DNA from: Lithospermum erythrorhizon
Taxonomy: Eukaryota; Streptophyta; Magnoliopsida; Boraginales; Boraginaceae
Direction of reading: 5' to 3'
DNA: 64,000 nt
Assembly (NCBI GenBank): GCA_019722365.1
Contig: JADFUC010000543.1
Coordinates: 285,027-349,026, forward strand
How positions within the stretch are numbered: the first letter of the stretch is position 1; each line of letters opens with the position of its first letter. Shown one piece after another: positions 11,564-25,430 of this stretch. The notes under the pieces were generated by a model. It had not been told where the DNA came from. It saw only the letters and a list, made by a program, of their open reading frames with translations, and did not search any database. A program made the position numbers and the translations under genes.

Positions 11564-13039
11564 GGTTTCAATAACTTGATCCATATATGTGATTATTACA
11601 TATAATGTAAAAAAGTACAGCTCTAGTCATTCGAAAGATGAATGAATTCAACTGAATGTAAATAACAATGTTTTGAGTTTGCGACTTCTCAGGATATATT
11701 TCTGATAACTGAAGTGGTTAGGTAAACACAAGATAAATATCACGCCTGTTTCGATGTCGATAATATTTGATGAAGCGAAGAAAATATATAAACTTAGAAA
11801 ATTGAACTAACGAATTTTGAAGAAATAAATAGTAAATTTATAACTTTAATATTAAATTTTTCAAGGGCGGCTCCCTGTACTTTATTAAAGGATCATGAAA
11901 TGATGAGAGACTAGGGGTAGATTGAAATATGAGGAAGGTTACGGGGAATTTGAAAGGTGTTAGATTTACTCAATCACCCTAAAAAATAAAATTATCTTCA
12001 TATCTTTTAAACACAATACATATCATAATTACTAATTGCTTAATGCAGTCCAATTAATTATCTTCTTCTTTTTCAATATTCTTTACCTTAATATTCTCCT
12101 TCTCTATTGTTATCTACCATATAATTGCAATTCACATTATGAGTATCTCATAAAAATCTGAGGATGCATTTGGTATGAAGGAATATAATTTCAAGGTCTA
12201 GAGTGGAAAGCAATAGACATTGAAAGGAGATCATAAAAATAGAGCTATTTATTTTCAAAACTAAAAGGAACTAATTATACGACAAGCTTTGCTCCAGTAC
12301 AATTCGTATTCAACAATCACTTTTATATTAGTTTCTGTACAATTGATATAATATTAATTATTAAAATAATATAATAAAAAGTGAATAATTGGATATATTA
12401 ATAAGTGAAATAAGTATAATGTGACTTCTTCCCACATTAGATTATAATCTCTCATACATAAAGAAATTGATTTTTTGATTGGAGAAAAAATGGTTGGATT
12501 TATATTAAAAAAAGAATTTAATATTCTCTTGTTTTTTATGTCAAAAGAGCAAACTTATATGTTAACTTATTCTTCAAAAATTTAGAGGGCTTGAGAGTTG
12601 TTATCATTGGGCTTCAACTTTAGGAACTTCCTAATTGTCCTTCATTATATAGGATATGAGGAATTTTTGCAGCATATTTAATTAAAACTTGTCAAACCTC
12701 TTAATAAGAAAGTAGTATAAATATATTAGCACATATATATATATATATATATTAGAGGGTATAAATGTAACAAATTTTATTTATTTATTATAATAAATTA
12801 CTATTAATATATTCATTTTAGTATATGTTTTTAAGTAATAAGTATTTATATTGCAATAATATATTAATTTTCATATAATATTGTAATATATTGACTTAAG
12901 ATATGTTATAATATCTTGAAATATGATAGATGGTTTAAAATTAAATTTAATGTTAAATATTAATTCCAAAATATATCTATCACATATATTCTATAAATAG
13001 AAATTAAAATTATATATAAATATTAAATATCCCAATGTA
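11564..13039. other. AT-rich intergenic sequence
   Basis: 3' flank of the VPS13-like gene and AT-rich DNA. No exon, RNA gene or clear transposon ends were found. It holds a short (AT)n run near 12731-12753 and many TATA-like tracts. Confidence 0.6.
12731..12753. repeat. (AT)n microsatellite
   Basis: About eleven uninterrupted AT dinucleotides, directly visible. Confidence 0.9.
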
Positions 13040-16000
13040 CGTCTTTTTTTCAGGTAGTTTGGTAATTTAAAATGAAAATACAGTGATAATGAGCCACCTG
13101 GTTTCTATTGCAACTATAAATTGTGAAAAAAGCCAAACAACATACCTATACAATCATGCTACAAAATAACTTACACTTACATGTACACTCCCATACAACC
13201 ACTTGGGCAAAAATCTTGCTCGATAATGGATAACTGCGCCATTTCCAGTTAAGCTTCTTTTTATACCAGCTGTTCCATCTTATCCAAAACTTTAAAATTC
13301 TACTGCTTCGTTATACCTCTTAAAACCCGCTATACTTGAGCTAATATACCTTTCATTCCGTTTCCCTCATGTCAATATACAACATTTCTCTCTTAATTTC
13401 AACAACTTTTGTACCCTACAACACCTCAAGCAACCAATTCTTCTCCCAATCCCGGCTTATATTTACTATACGTATTTAGCATACCAAAACAACCGTCTCA
13501 ATCTTTCCGGAGAACTCTTTTTAAAAGACTAAATGAATTTTCTTGGCATTATGAGAACATGCACTTCAGGTCACAATCAGGCATTCCATTTTGGATATTC
13601 TATCTTTTGTATCCAACTTACCCATATACAAAAGTCAAACCACAAAGCTATGCCTTGGAATATTCATGTTGTTCCAAATGAATGTTGCCCATCTCTTATT
13701 AGTTTCTTTGGATGCAATTACCCAAAGTATACATTTTTCGAAGAACGGAACCCAACATTTCCATATCTCATCAACCTTATTCGTTATAGCCTGACAACTT
13801 GAAATATCTCCATTTCCACCTCCTACAGATTCTTTTCTTTTTATTGGTTCATTTTATATCAATAAAATTATGATTCATTTACAACAAGTACTTTTCTTAA
13901 CACATGAAACTCTTAACTATCTTATCATCAGAGGATCACTCCAAGCTTTTACCTTTTCCATCTCAATTGAAACTCTATGCTTTTTTATGCACAATCCAGT
14001 TATTATTACCTCCATATCAACTTCTCATTTAAACACATTTATGCTGGATAGATTTGCCTTTAAGGCTTACGTACATTGTTCATTTAGTTATATCCTTTTA
14101 TTACAAATATCACGATCTTTTCACCATATTTCTTTGAATTCCAATCTTCATATTCTTGATTCAGAATCGCCTTCCTTTTTAGGTCTACATATATCATTGC
14201 ATCAAACTTTTTTATACGGCTATCTAGACCTTTCTTGTCCCATAAAAATGGTCTTAACTTTCAGTATCTTCCCAAATACTTAAAGAAGATAAGACTAATT
14301 ATTAGCCCCAATCATGCTGATACCTTTATCAAAACAGTTCCAATCAATTGTTTTCACTTTCATGTGAAATGACCTCATTTTTATCAATCTTAACAATGTA
14401 TTTCCACCCAAGATTCTACAATCTTTAAACTACTCGTTCTTGCTAGATGTCAAAGGCCTTAAGTAGCAATTGGGACTTAGCCTTGGGAATGCCATTCTGA
14501 ACTCAACTTCCTCCGTCATAAATCCTCCCTTTCACCATCACGAGTTGGTTCGTGCTAATCTGAGGCTATCCAAATGCATCTTGATCTTCTGACCAGAGAT
14601 CTTGGATATGAAAACATACATTCTGACATGTTATGGGCCGATAATCTTTCATTGTAAGGGGTGTGGCACAACCAGTCAAAGACAAAGTGGTTTGCGTTCA
14701 TTGCCTTGGTTAGCTTTCAGGTAGCAAAGAAACTCTTCACTACAACAGCCAATATCTTTTCCGCAGCCTCCCATCCGGTTTTAAGAACTCCATAGCAAAA
14801 CCGCCAGGCCCTAGGGGCTTTATCTTTCCCGTTGACCAAACAACCTTCTTTATTTCATCATCTCTGCGACAATAAGCAGCTGCTTTCTAATGTTCTTTTT
14901 TGGTAGAGATTCTTGATCCTTCAACACCTTGAGCATTTATACTAGGATCACGAGGTCGTCAAACAATCCCTTATAAAACTTCACAGCTTCCGATGCTAAA
15001 TGTTAACAGATGTCCTATTTTTGGATAACCGGGCTTCTGTGCACTCCGTCTACTCATAACTTCATGTCTTAATTGTGGAAGAATTTGGTGCAAATCATCT
15101 CCAAGTGCAATCCAAACAACTCTTGATTTCCCTATAAGATTCCTCATTAATTTGGGACATTGACTCTTCTCACAAGCTCTTTGATCCCAAATCTACTTGA
15201 CAACATTACATGGAATCTTCATTACTACCTCCATGAAACTTCTACTTCATTCACTTATTGCTTAACTTCCAAATAACTGGCCTCACAACCCCCAGGACTT
15301 ATTTTGTTTAACCATCTTTCTATTTAAAATATCCATTTCATTCCCTTAAATAAACCCGTCTGACGCTTTGCTGCTTCCCTTGTCCCGCCGGGATGATTGT
15401 TCCAAAACTCATGAAACTTGAAGCTACGCCTCCTTTAATCTTCTCCTCCTATTGCTATACACATGGTTGCATGATCCCCGGACCTTGAGGCTTCCAGATA
15501 GGAAAATACATTGAGAGTCAGCACACCACCCACCATAGTTCTCCAACTTCCTCAAGTAGTAAACTTGGAATAAATACACTTTTTGCCTTGGGTCCTCCAT
15601 CTCTAACCTCAACTACCAAAATGATCGGGGCGCCTCCCCATAGCCTCTCTTACTGTGAATACAATGGCGTCTCATGAAAATCCAAGGCTTGTCCTTACGC
15701 TGCTTTATTACTACTAACAAGATCGGCCCTCTTTTTCCTTTTTATCCTCATGTTGTCACCATACACTATAGATAACATATATTTCACTCAGTCACCTTTC
15801 TCTTAACATATTTGTTGACTCTTTTACACAATTACTTACAAAGGATCTGACAAACTAAATTCTACCCACTTTCCTGTTATGTGGTATTATGCACCTGAAG
15901 ACCAATTGAAAGAAAAACACTTACTATACAACATCAAAATGCTTCTTACCTTCCTCAAGCATGGCCCCATACTATACTATATTCACTTTATTTTACTAAC

Positions 16001-16900
16001 CCATATTTTTGAGTAATGAGTTATTTAACCCTCTACATTCAATGAGAGGATCTATCTAGCAGGTGTGGAGGTGTTTCTAATCCCTAAGAACTTCTCGCAT
16101 TTTGGTTCTCCTTCCCAAGGCCTTGCTGCTGGAGACTTTTCTTTTCTGCTCCACTGATTTACCTTATCTTTCTCACCTCTATCACATTTCAGCCGGTAAA
16201 CACGCACAAAATTCTTCATTATCTCTTTTGCCCGGCATATTACATTCGGAAACATAGCAGGCAATCAATACTTGTGACTATAGAGTCCTCAACGAAGCCA
16301 TCATCATGGCACTCGGACAAACTTACCAATGCAGGTCTTACATCTATCTTACACACACTTTCACGGAGGTTCCACCGCTCCTTTCTCCCAGGCTCTTCCT
16401 GTCTTCTTAAGCTTACGGGGAGGTTTGATCTTCCCCTTCGCCCCACAAATACCTTGAGGAGGCCAAGGTAGGAAACATCCTTAGCCCTCATACTTTTCCA
16501 TCCTCTTATCTTCTCCTTCCCAACCACTTTGTCTACACTTGGCCTTAAGACACATATGACAATTTCGGTCTTGTACTATGTTTACATGTTTTTCAACAAA
16601 CTAACTTACTCATATTCCAATATCATACAACCTCTCTGTACTCATCGCCAGCTTAACGCTTATTCGGCTCGCAGATTCCATGATTATCTTAACAGATCCT
16701 GTATGGCGGTTTCATCATCTCGATGGATAATAAACAGCAAGGGTTTTCGACCCAACACTTGCCACTTTGCTAACATTTTCCATATTCCGGTGTTAGGGCT
16801 ATCAGGCAATGATCAAATTAGGTGACCAAATGCATGACAATCCATTTCATCCTGAGCCCGCCCTTTAACCTGACCTTTTCTGCGCCAAAAATTCATGGCA
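13040..16900 (-). mobile_element. Decayed L1-type LINE (reverse transcriptase remnants)
   Basis: Read on the minus strand, about 14780-14880 gives DDEIKKVVWS followed by a GKDKAP core, the usual N-terminal part of plant LINE reverse transcriptases (DDEIKKVVW...GKDKAPGPDGF). About 14570-14650 gives LTMKDYRPITCQNV, the DYRPI(S)(C)CN motif, followed in another frame by FISKI. About 15424-15620 gives VEVRDGGP and ENYGGW-like sequence that I cannot assign. Frames change often and stops are common, so the element is dead. Sense-strand purine richness makes the plus strand C-rich across the whole stretch. The element ends are uncertain; no poly(A) tail or target-site duplication was identified. The several plus-strand open frames here are antisense shadows. 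Confidence 0.65.
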
Positions 16901-19041
16901 CCTCGCCATTGCTTGATTGTACATTTCCTCGATTCAAATTTGAACACAAATAATCAGAATCCAATTTATACGTCTCAATTTTCCCCAAATTCTTCCATTA
17001 TTTTTTCACAAAATTATTCATGGCATGAAGCTTGGGTTGATTACGTCACAAATCCAACCAAACTAGATTCATCAGATTTGTTTACTTGCATTCATTTAAT
17101 AATGAATCTTTAATTCCAGGTGGCGTATATGTCAAATGGGTATGGAGTAGTTGTTTGACTTCACCAAAAAACTTTATTCATTTACCTTTTCAACTTTAGA
17201 CTTTCATAACTTTAAATTTAATTAATTTGGGGGTATCTTTACTTTGCGTTGGAAATTATATATCTTTGAAATTTAAATCAGAAAATAAGTAAAAGTAATA
17301 ACTATGATAACTTCCATTAAGCCAACTCATGAGTCACAAAGTGGTGTCATGAATTTTTTGTTTTATGACAGAAAAATATTAGTATATTCTTCTCTTATGA
17401 TTTTAAGTTATATATAATTTTATTTTCACATTTTTATTGAAATGATGTAATCCCCACTTGTGACTGATAATAGAATTGCTAGTATGTTTAATGATTATAT
17501 AACATGTATATTAATAATTTAACAGTGTTATGCATGTTTTATTTATAATGTTTAATAAATTATTTATCATTTATTCTAGTATAAGATGTCAAACCATCTA
17601 CCGATTTAGGATAAATCACTAAGACCTGTATGCAAGGTAAAACAATTACTACAAGTTGGAATCGAATAAAATTTAACTACCGAACTAAGTATGTAATCAA
17701 TTCCAATTCGTTCCATTCCATTCATGCGTATCCAAATGCAACATTGGTATTAACATCACTATTATCCTATTAACTATTTCAAAATGTTCATTCACTTAGG
17801 AGATACAAAGTTTGTTTTTATGTTTGTTAGCTCTAAATTAAGCCCTAATGATTTCTTGTTTCAATGTCCACTGTATTTTGAAAAAAAATGAGTAAGCCTT
17901 AAATCTGCCAAAAAATAAATCAATTTATAATTGGCCATTAGTAATATAAAAATATGGTGTTACAAAAACCATTATTATTAGTAACAAAAATATAGTGTTA
18001 AGCTCTCTAAAACCATTTTCTTGTCTAAAAGTTCTGCGAATTGTAAGTTGATCAGATGATGGATTCAGTGATTTTCAATTCAAATTACTGACGATAGTTT
18101 AGACCGTTAAAAATTTGTCCCCGAAAGTAATACAATTGTTGCATTGTAGTGTAATCCCATACTAACAAAACCGTTAAATTTGGATGAAAAAGTCAATGAG
18201 GAGTAATTTTGAGGCAAAATTATAATTCAAATGATATACTTTTAGAGCCAATATTATACGTAGCTTTCACTACAGTTCGTTATTCTGTTTATCTGAGTTC
18301 ATTAAAATTTTAAATTTGCCTCAAAAGTATGCCTCATAGATTTTTCAATACAAGGTTTCGTTAGACTAGGACTATCTTACCAGCAATGTGTTCTAGAGGC
18401 TAATTTTGCTGCGTGTCCCCAATTAGAGGGTTAAACTGAAATTTGATGTTACTAATTGTGATCAAATCGACAATTAACTCCAAAAGTTGCTAAAAAATGG
18501 AAATTTCTTTCAATAAGTGTTTCAAAAGTACCAAGCCTAAATATTTGCCAGTTTACACACTTCTCAAACCTCAAACCACAGGTTTCTTTAATAAAGCTTG
18601 TTAGATGTGGAGAATGATAAGCGATTTTCCGCCACCCATGCCCACCTGAACACACATCTATCATATTAATCATAAGAACTTAATTTGAAAATAAAAGTAT
18701 ATATAATAAAAAGATAATAATAAAAGATAATACTTCTATTTTCATAACAAATTTTTGTGAAAATAAATGTAATATTTTCCTTGCAATAATTCTTTTATCA
18801 ACATCTATTTTAACATATGTGTTTAGAACACATTGCAGAAAAACCGTATTTGGAATTTCATGCCTCACTTTCTTCACCGCTATATTTAGGATCCACAAGT
18901 TTAGTTTGTACATGCAAACTCACATTTAATTGCACAATTTATATATAGTTATTACATGATGACATTGTAATCTAGCTAGCTAATTGATCTAGTTTTAGAT
19001 CTTTAATTTTAGTTAGTTTATTATCCAATTGGTGGCCTTGA

Positions 19042-19079
19042 GGGTGATACATAAATACAAGGGTGATACATAAATACAA
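19042..19079. repeat. 19-bp tandem duplication
   Basis: GGGTGATACATAAATACAA occurs twice head to tail (19042-19060; the second copy ends at 19079). The related words GAGGGTGATCC and GATCACC recur near 19218-19240. Confidence 0.85.
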
Positions 19080-21649
19080 AGTTTATACATGTTTAACATC
19101 AAAATGTTTATTAATTTGATGTAATCAATCATCCATCCATTAGGAATGAATATGTAATTATACAAACTATTAATTAATGAAATTTATGACATGTGACATA
19201 CATGATACATTTCATTGAGGGTGATCCAGACCTCGATCACCTATATTTCTCTCTACTCAATGAGCCTAAAGTTGCCCAAGTCTCTCAACATAAACAAGCT
19301 TGATGCACTTTCTTCTCAAAATATAACAAACAATTCAACATATATCATCATACTCCTAAATTAGTTTATCTTCGAATAATTGTGTCTGCAAGGTAGAAAA
19401 GAGCCAGCTCCAACTCTGTTATAGTCTCAATAAAATGATGATTTATTCAGTATCATCTAACCATAGTAATTCAGGTACCAACATGTTTCTTTTCCATGCT
19501 TAACATGATCTTTGCATGGTTGCTCAATTGCAACCACCAGAAGGCGATGGAGCAGCAGCGACAACGATGGAGTTACGATTGTCTCCCGCTGCTTAAAATT
19601 ATAGGGAGATTGATGAGATAAAATGGTGTACGCTGCCGACCCGTATGTTCAAGGCGGCAGCCTAGCTAGCTAGGTTATGTATTTTTTGTCTTTCTTATAT
19701 AGTAGTAATATAGAAGATTGAGATTTATAATAACAAAATGCCAGCAGATCTTCTATTGTTGCCAGGATTATATGTGGCATAATATTATACATAAAATTAG
19801 AAGGATGCTATACTGGATTATATATTTATATATATGAAACCTTATACTATATGGGGTACGGAACTATACTATATGTTTGGTCATGTATTGTACTGCTGAT
19901 TACTCATTAATATATAGTACGTTTTACAGTAATAATTGTATTTGAATAATCTAATTTAATATATATATAAATTGTTTTGTTGCAGTTGTTTTGTTTAACT
20001 GATTGGGTCGGTCATACTAAAAACCTTAGGACGAACGATTTAAAAATTATTAATGTTTGAGAAAAGTGTAGACAATATTTTTCATTAAAACTCTCTTCTT
20101 ACGATCACTCATATTATAAAAATTTTCTGGTTAGATCATTCCGTCCAATTTCACCGTCTTTGATACTTTTACTCAACACAAACAAGATAAATTAGTCACT
20201 TCATTTTTAAAACAAAATTAACCCCCCTTCCCTCACCCATAATTAGTTCATACTAGGTTTTTAAGTGAAGAGTAATAAACTATCATTTAACTAGTAAGTA
20301 GTAACCAGTTGCCCTAAATAAAGTCAATCGGTCACTTGGGGTTGACTTTAATAAAATCAAGATTTTCTCTTACAAACTATGATAAAAGTTTAAACCCTCA
20401 ACAGATTTAAAGAATTACGCTATACATGCCCTTGAGCTATATACTTATGGGAGTTAAATCGCGGGGATATACCTCAGTGACGGTCTTAGTAATTCTCCAT
20501 AAAATAACTCATACAGGTTGCTCTTGGGAGAAGTCAAATTACGCCCACGCGGAGGGCTGGTCGGAGATGCTCTTTGCTGGGACCCTTTCAAACTAGAACT
20601 TTTAATACTAGTTACTGTGCTGGTTTGATTCAAATGGACTAAATAGGTAAGTTGACGATCTTTGTGGAATGAAGGGAGCGAGTATTACCAACTTGATATT
20701 GACATATTTATGTCACTATTAAGTTATAATGGATATTTAATTTCCTCAAAATTTAGCTTTCTTAAATAATCTTTAAAATTAAATTTTGTAATTCAAAATG
20801 TTGATTGGGTAATAAGCAAGTTATTAAAATACCTGAATAGATTTATGATCACTCAACTATTATGTTATTAAGATCAGATTTGGTATATACATATCATGAT
20901 TTCAGTATGAGCTAAAGAAAATCTTTTAAGCACGTTCTCAAGCCAATAAAACCTTTGAATCATCCCACTTATGTGTACATATATAATAAAACAATCATTA
21001 AGCTTAACTTTATACTTGGGATTTCCGCTTAACTTCTATCTTATTTCCTGGGCTTGTTGATATGCGATGACGTTTGATGTATAATATATATTTTTCTTGT
21101 AGAAATCTGATCTTACAGGTGAGAAATTGAATCCACGAATCTATAAGTCTAATATATAAGGTTGGTGTTTGGGTAATGTTGAAATGGAGATGAGATGAGA
21201 TGTAATGGAATAGAATGATGTTGATTTTGTTGATGCGTAGATAGTTGGCCAGGTTTTCATGGAAGATTATGTTGTCATGGCTGGTGGCACTCACGACACG
21301 TTGTATTAAGATATCTCTTTGCCAAGTGTCAAAGCAGTGACGAGGGGTTTTAGGATGTCTCGCTTGCATTAATCGAGTTATAAGTTTATGCAGAGATTTA
21401 CATCTTGCAGGGATCTCAAAAGGAATATTAAGGGTGTTTTATTAAGGCAAATGTTGAAGTTATAGAAGGGGCTCATATACCTGGAGGAAAACATCATTAA
21501 CATATGACGAAACCCTACAAGACCTACATATTTAGAAGATCTGAGCACAAACTATTCTAGAGGCATTTACTATTGAAAGAAGAGTATATAGGCATTATTG
21601 AGTGTAGGTCAATTGGTGACATTCACTACTCTTCTAACTGAATGTACGG

Positions 21650-21674
21650 TTGTTACAACACATTGTTGTGACAA
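21650..21674. repeat. Imperfect palindrome, 11-bp arms
   Basis: TTGTTACAACA and TGTTGTGACAA are inverted copies with one mismatch, separated by CAT. It could fold as a hairpin or be a dimeric binding site; no function is implied. Confidence 0.6.
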
Positions 21675-22279
21675 TCGTCAGAATCTTTCTTTTAAAGAGA
21701 TTGTATTAAATTAAATGCTTTGGGATAGTATCGACAAGGGAAGTAACTATAGATAGAGGTTCTAGTCTTAAACTGGATTGAAGGTTAGTTAGAATTATCG
21801 AGGCAATTATCGTTTGCATAAGACCTATGACAACTTCCAAGAATAGTGGAAGTTTTCTCTTTCTAAAGATACAAATCTTGATTGTGTTTTATTCTTTCAG
21901 TTACTTTATTGTGTCTTTAGTTAATGATCAGTCTCTTTATTTGATTGGGACATGCTATTCTTGAAGGAGTTCACTTTTGATTTCATTGCTTAGTTTGGTA
22001 TTTAATTAAAACAGATTGTTTTGGATTCATTCTACTGATAATCGTTACCCATTGTAGGTTGTTAAACCAAGCCCATCCTAATGTAATTTGAGTATTAGTC
22101 AATTAACTCCACATACAAGGTAATGAAATATAATGATTGTTCAAATATAATATATATAATAATGAAATGTTATATGTTATATGGCACAAAATCATTAAAA
22201 TATAATAATGTGTTTAGTAACTATATTCATCTGTGCTATACTTTCATTTTTAATTTGTCTACCCCTGGGCTACTTTCAA

Positions 22280-23060
22280 ATTAGGTACGCCCTCGAGGTT
22301 AGAATCGTCATCCAACATGTATATACTTGATAGATCAGTTTGTGAAACCACTATTTAAAGCCATAAAACCCCGGCAGTTTGACTAAATAAATGACAGAAA
22401 ACCGGACATTTAAGTTTTAACCATCGTGGCATTCTAGCCAAACCAAACATAAATAACATCACAGTAACCCAAAACACAAAATGTACCTTACAGTTCCAAC
22501 ATTTTCAAACCAAAATAAAACAACTGTTTACATCAAGAACTAAAATAGAAAACAAGAGCTTTGCCGAGGGATCTAGCCACCCGTTAAGCTCACCTAAATG
22601 GAATCAAGCGCCGCCTTTCAAATGGAAGCTTCGGACTACATAAATCAGAGGAAGAATGGTGGCTGGCAGCTTTTAGTGAAGCGGATCACCGGATGATAAC
22701 ACGGTGAAATATACTCGGCACTATCTACTACCACTGATCAATGTCATTATCAATCTATATTTATCTCGAACATACTAGCAGATACTCGCCGAAACAACGG
22801 CACACCTCGTAGCGACGGTAACCAGCGCGCAACTTCACGAAATAACAATAACTCATCGACCGTACTATATACCCATAGTAAATGGCAGCAAATTGAAATC
22901 ACTTAACTGTCCTCCGATCTGACAACTCCCAAATTAGATAACAACTGCGCTTTTCCGGCAACTGCTGGAAATAACTCAATACTAACTACGCCCCACTTTG
23001 GCGAGCTCGCACCGGCTCAAGCAACATCTCAACATCACCGCTTCCCCACACCATCTCAGG
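22280..23060 (-). mobile_element. Relic of a gypsy-type LTR
   Basis: The stretch resembles the LTR at 46527-48811 in the same order and orientation: GGTTAGAATCGTC near 22300 matches GAGTTAGAATCGTCG near 46556, the GTGGCATTCTAGCC area near 22425 corresponds to GTGGTATTTCCTAACC near 46690, and GATCTAGCCACCCG near 22570 matches GATCTACGGCCACCCG near 46837. The terminal TGTAACGACCCG is not recognisable here. Internal coding sequence is absent. The similarity is by eye and patchy, so boundaries are estimates. Confidence 0.4.
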
Positions 23061-25430
23061 CACAACGCTGCTTGATCTCAATGTATCCTATATACGCTTT
23101 GCAATTCCCAAACCGTACAAAGCACCGCCTAACGAGATGCAGAATGCTTCCAGGCGCATGGGATGCAGGCTACTTACAATACAGGACCTTTGAAGATTTT
23201 TCACTACTGAAACACATGGGGTTCTTGTCTCCTCTAATCTTCCCCAAATCAGAGTTTGCAGTTCTGCTGCACACAAGCCAGTTTTGTCAGTGTCTTCTCA
23301 AAATGAATTTTCCATACATTAACATCAGCAAAGGTAATTCTTGGCGGTGAGTAATCCCCCACACGGGCTAATTACTGCGGCGCCCTCGCATCGTCAGTCT
23401 AATTAATCCAGGTACACTTCAATAATATAGAAATTTAAACTTGTTTTAAAATACCCATTCTTTTCTTCATTCTAATCTACAGGTTCATGAAGTCTCTGGT
23501 TTGACTAGTTACTATAATGACCTCAGTTTCTGACTTAATTCAATAACTCCCTACGTCACAATTCAAATTTCCTAACATTCTCGACTAAATTGCCTTTATA
23601 TAAACCATTCTCAGTCACAAGTCTGGAATTAGGTTCATACCAAGAAATTCAGATCAATTAATTCTTTGACACTGGGATATAATTACATGATTATCATGCA
23701 GGGGAAATCAATGGACTTTAGTTCACTACAGGCAAATTATAAATCATTCTTATAGTTCTATATTCTGATTTGGACTGATGACTAATTCGACAATAGACAT
23801 CTGATTTCAGGAATCAAACAAGGACTACACAAGATCAGTGATATAAAATTCTTACTGAGCAATGTTTTGATCTGAACCAACTAATAAGATCAAATTGAAT
23901 GGCCAATTCGATTCTCAAAAAGTCAACAAAGTTCAAGTGTTGGGTTCACAAAATGCTCAAATATTTTGCCTTTTGCACTCAAAGCCTCAGAGGGACTTCC
24001 AGCTCGTGGGTGGGAATTTATCAAAAAATGGGAGGAAATGGACTATCTTAAGTTCTTCAGGATACAAATAATTTCTCATTTCAGGGTTTAGGGTATTCTG
24101 ATATAAATCAATTGTTATTATACTGTTAACAATGTATTTATTATGAAAATTATGATGACAGAATATTTTCTAATGAGTATGAGATATTATAATTTTATAA
24201 ACTCTTAAATGCTATTAATTTAAATATATTAATATGCTTTAAAGTAATATCATCTAATTATCAAATTCTATTGGATATATTAATATCAGTTTCTTTAGTT
24301 ACTGAAAAATATATTATGTTAAACTAAAATAAAATATATTCTGTTTCAAAATATTATATTTACATATTACATGAAAGTAATATATTATTTTCTATACAAA
24401 ACTTTCTACTAATTCTTTAAATGTCTGACTTTATGACAGAATATATTAAAATTTATTTTATCGATTATTTGTAATAAAAAAAATCTATAATTAATAATTT
24501 ATATTACTTGATATATATTTTAACTTCTTCTTTATCCTTGTTAATATTTAAACTTGTGTAAGATAGAACCATTTGATTCTCTCTTAACACCCAAAACAAA
24601 ACTCTGATTGATTATTCAAAGCTAACACTCTTCTATTAATTCATTTGATTACCTTCAAATTCATTTCTTCACACCAAGCACTTATCCTCTAGTCTTTACC
24701 TTCTAACCAGTAGGCCAATTTCATGTTCTCTTTTTTTTTTCTTTCATCTTTTTATGTACACGATGGTCTCAGGTATGGTGACTAGTTAATTATTTATGCT
24801 ATACCAGACTCTAGCAACTAATTCTTAAATTTATGTATTTGAAGCTAGTTACTATAATAATTACATAACAGGGTTATGTTTGTAATATAATGCATCATTT
24901 TATTCTATTTATTATCTTAATTTAAGGATCATTATTCTTCTTCGAAAACCAGAATAAATTCCATAATTCAATTCATAAATAGTTTAAATTTACTTCTATA
25001 TAGAGTACGTATTAGATGAGCAATGAATAAAATCACAGGTGATTAAAGACCGATTTGTTATCGATTCAAATCTTCCTCTTTATTTCTCGAAATGCCGATT
25101 GGAATTTATTTATCCCCTTACAGATTCGTTTATAATATGATAAATTTGTTTAAATATGAAGCAAACATAGTATTTCTCTTTTTGCATCTGGAGGCCACAA
25201 CATGGAATAAATAGAATCTCTATATTAAATAATTTTTCTTGTAACTAAATGAATAATTATATAAATTTAAAAATCAGTTTCATTCAAATATATATTCGAA
25301 GATTCATTTAGGTTTGTTGCAAAAAAATAAACATTCATTTAGAAATTGTAATTCTCCACGACATTTCTTGAGCAAAATCATCGATCAACTCTTAGTAACT
25401 AATTTTCTCCAAAAATTATTCTCTATTGCT
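23061..25430. other. Intergenic sequence; possible minus-strand exon fragment near 23090-23340
   Basis: The first 300 bases are GC-richer. On the minus strand they offer an open stretch ending LYGLGIAKRI before a TAG at 23088-23090, preceded by a GTAAGT donor-like site and acceptor-like sites, but no family is recognised. From 23400 the sequence is AT-rich with long T/A tracts and no coding signal. Confidence 0.35.

Larger units (their letters stand above)
16901..22279. other. Intergenic sequence, no gene recognised
   Basis: Mostly AT-rich. It contains a 19-bp tandem duplication (19042-19079), a small imperfect palindrome (21650-21674), a GAGATGAGATG-type simple stretch near 21190, and a GC-richer patch at 20500-20600 that does not fold as a tRNA by eye. 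A possible minus-strand exon at about 19520-19590 is discussed among the findings. No transposase or polymerase motif was seen. Confidence 0.5.

Noticed and set aside
13870..14283. 137-codon open frame on the plus strand
   Set aside because: Lies inside the minus-strand LINE; the translation has no domain and follows from the C/T-rich antisense composition.
20500..20600. GC-richer patch considered as a tRNA gene
   Set aside because: No acceptor-stem pairing or T-loop consensus.
21010..21369. 119-codon open frame on the minus strand
   Set aside because: No family motif; it overlaps a GAGATGAGATG-type simple stretch and has no splice or promoter support.
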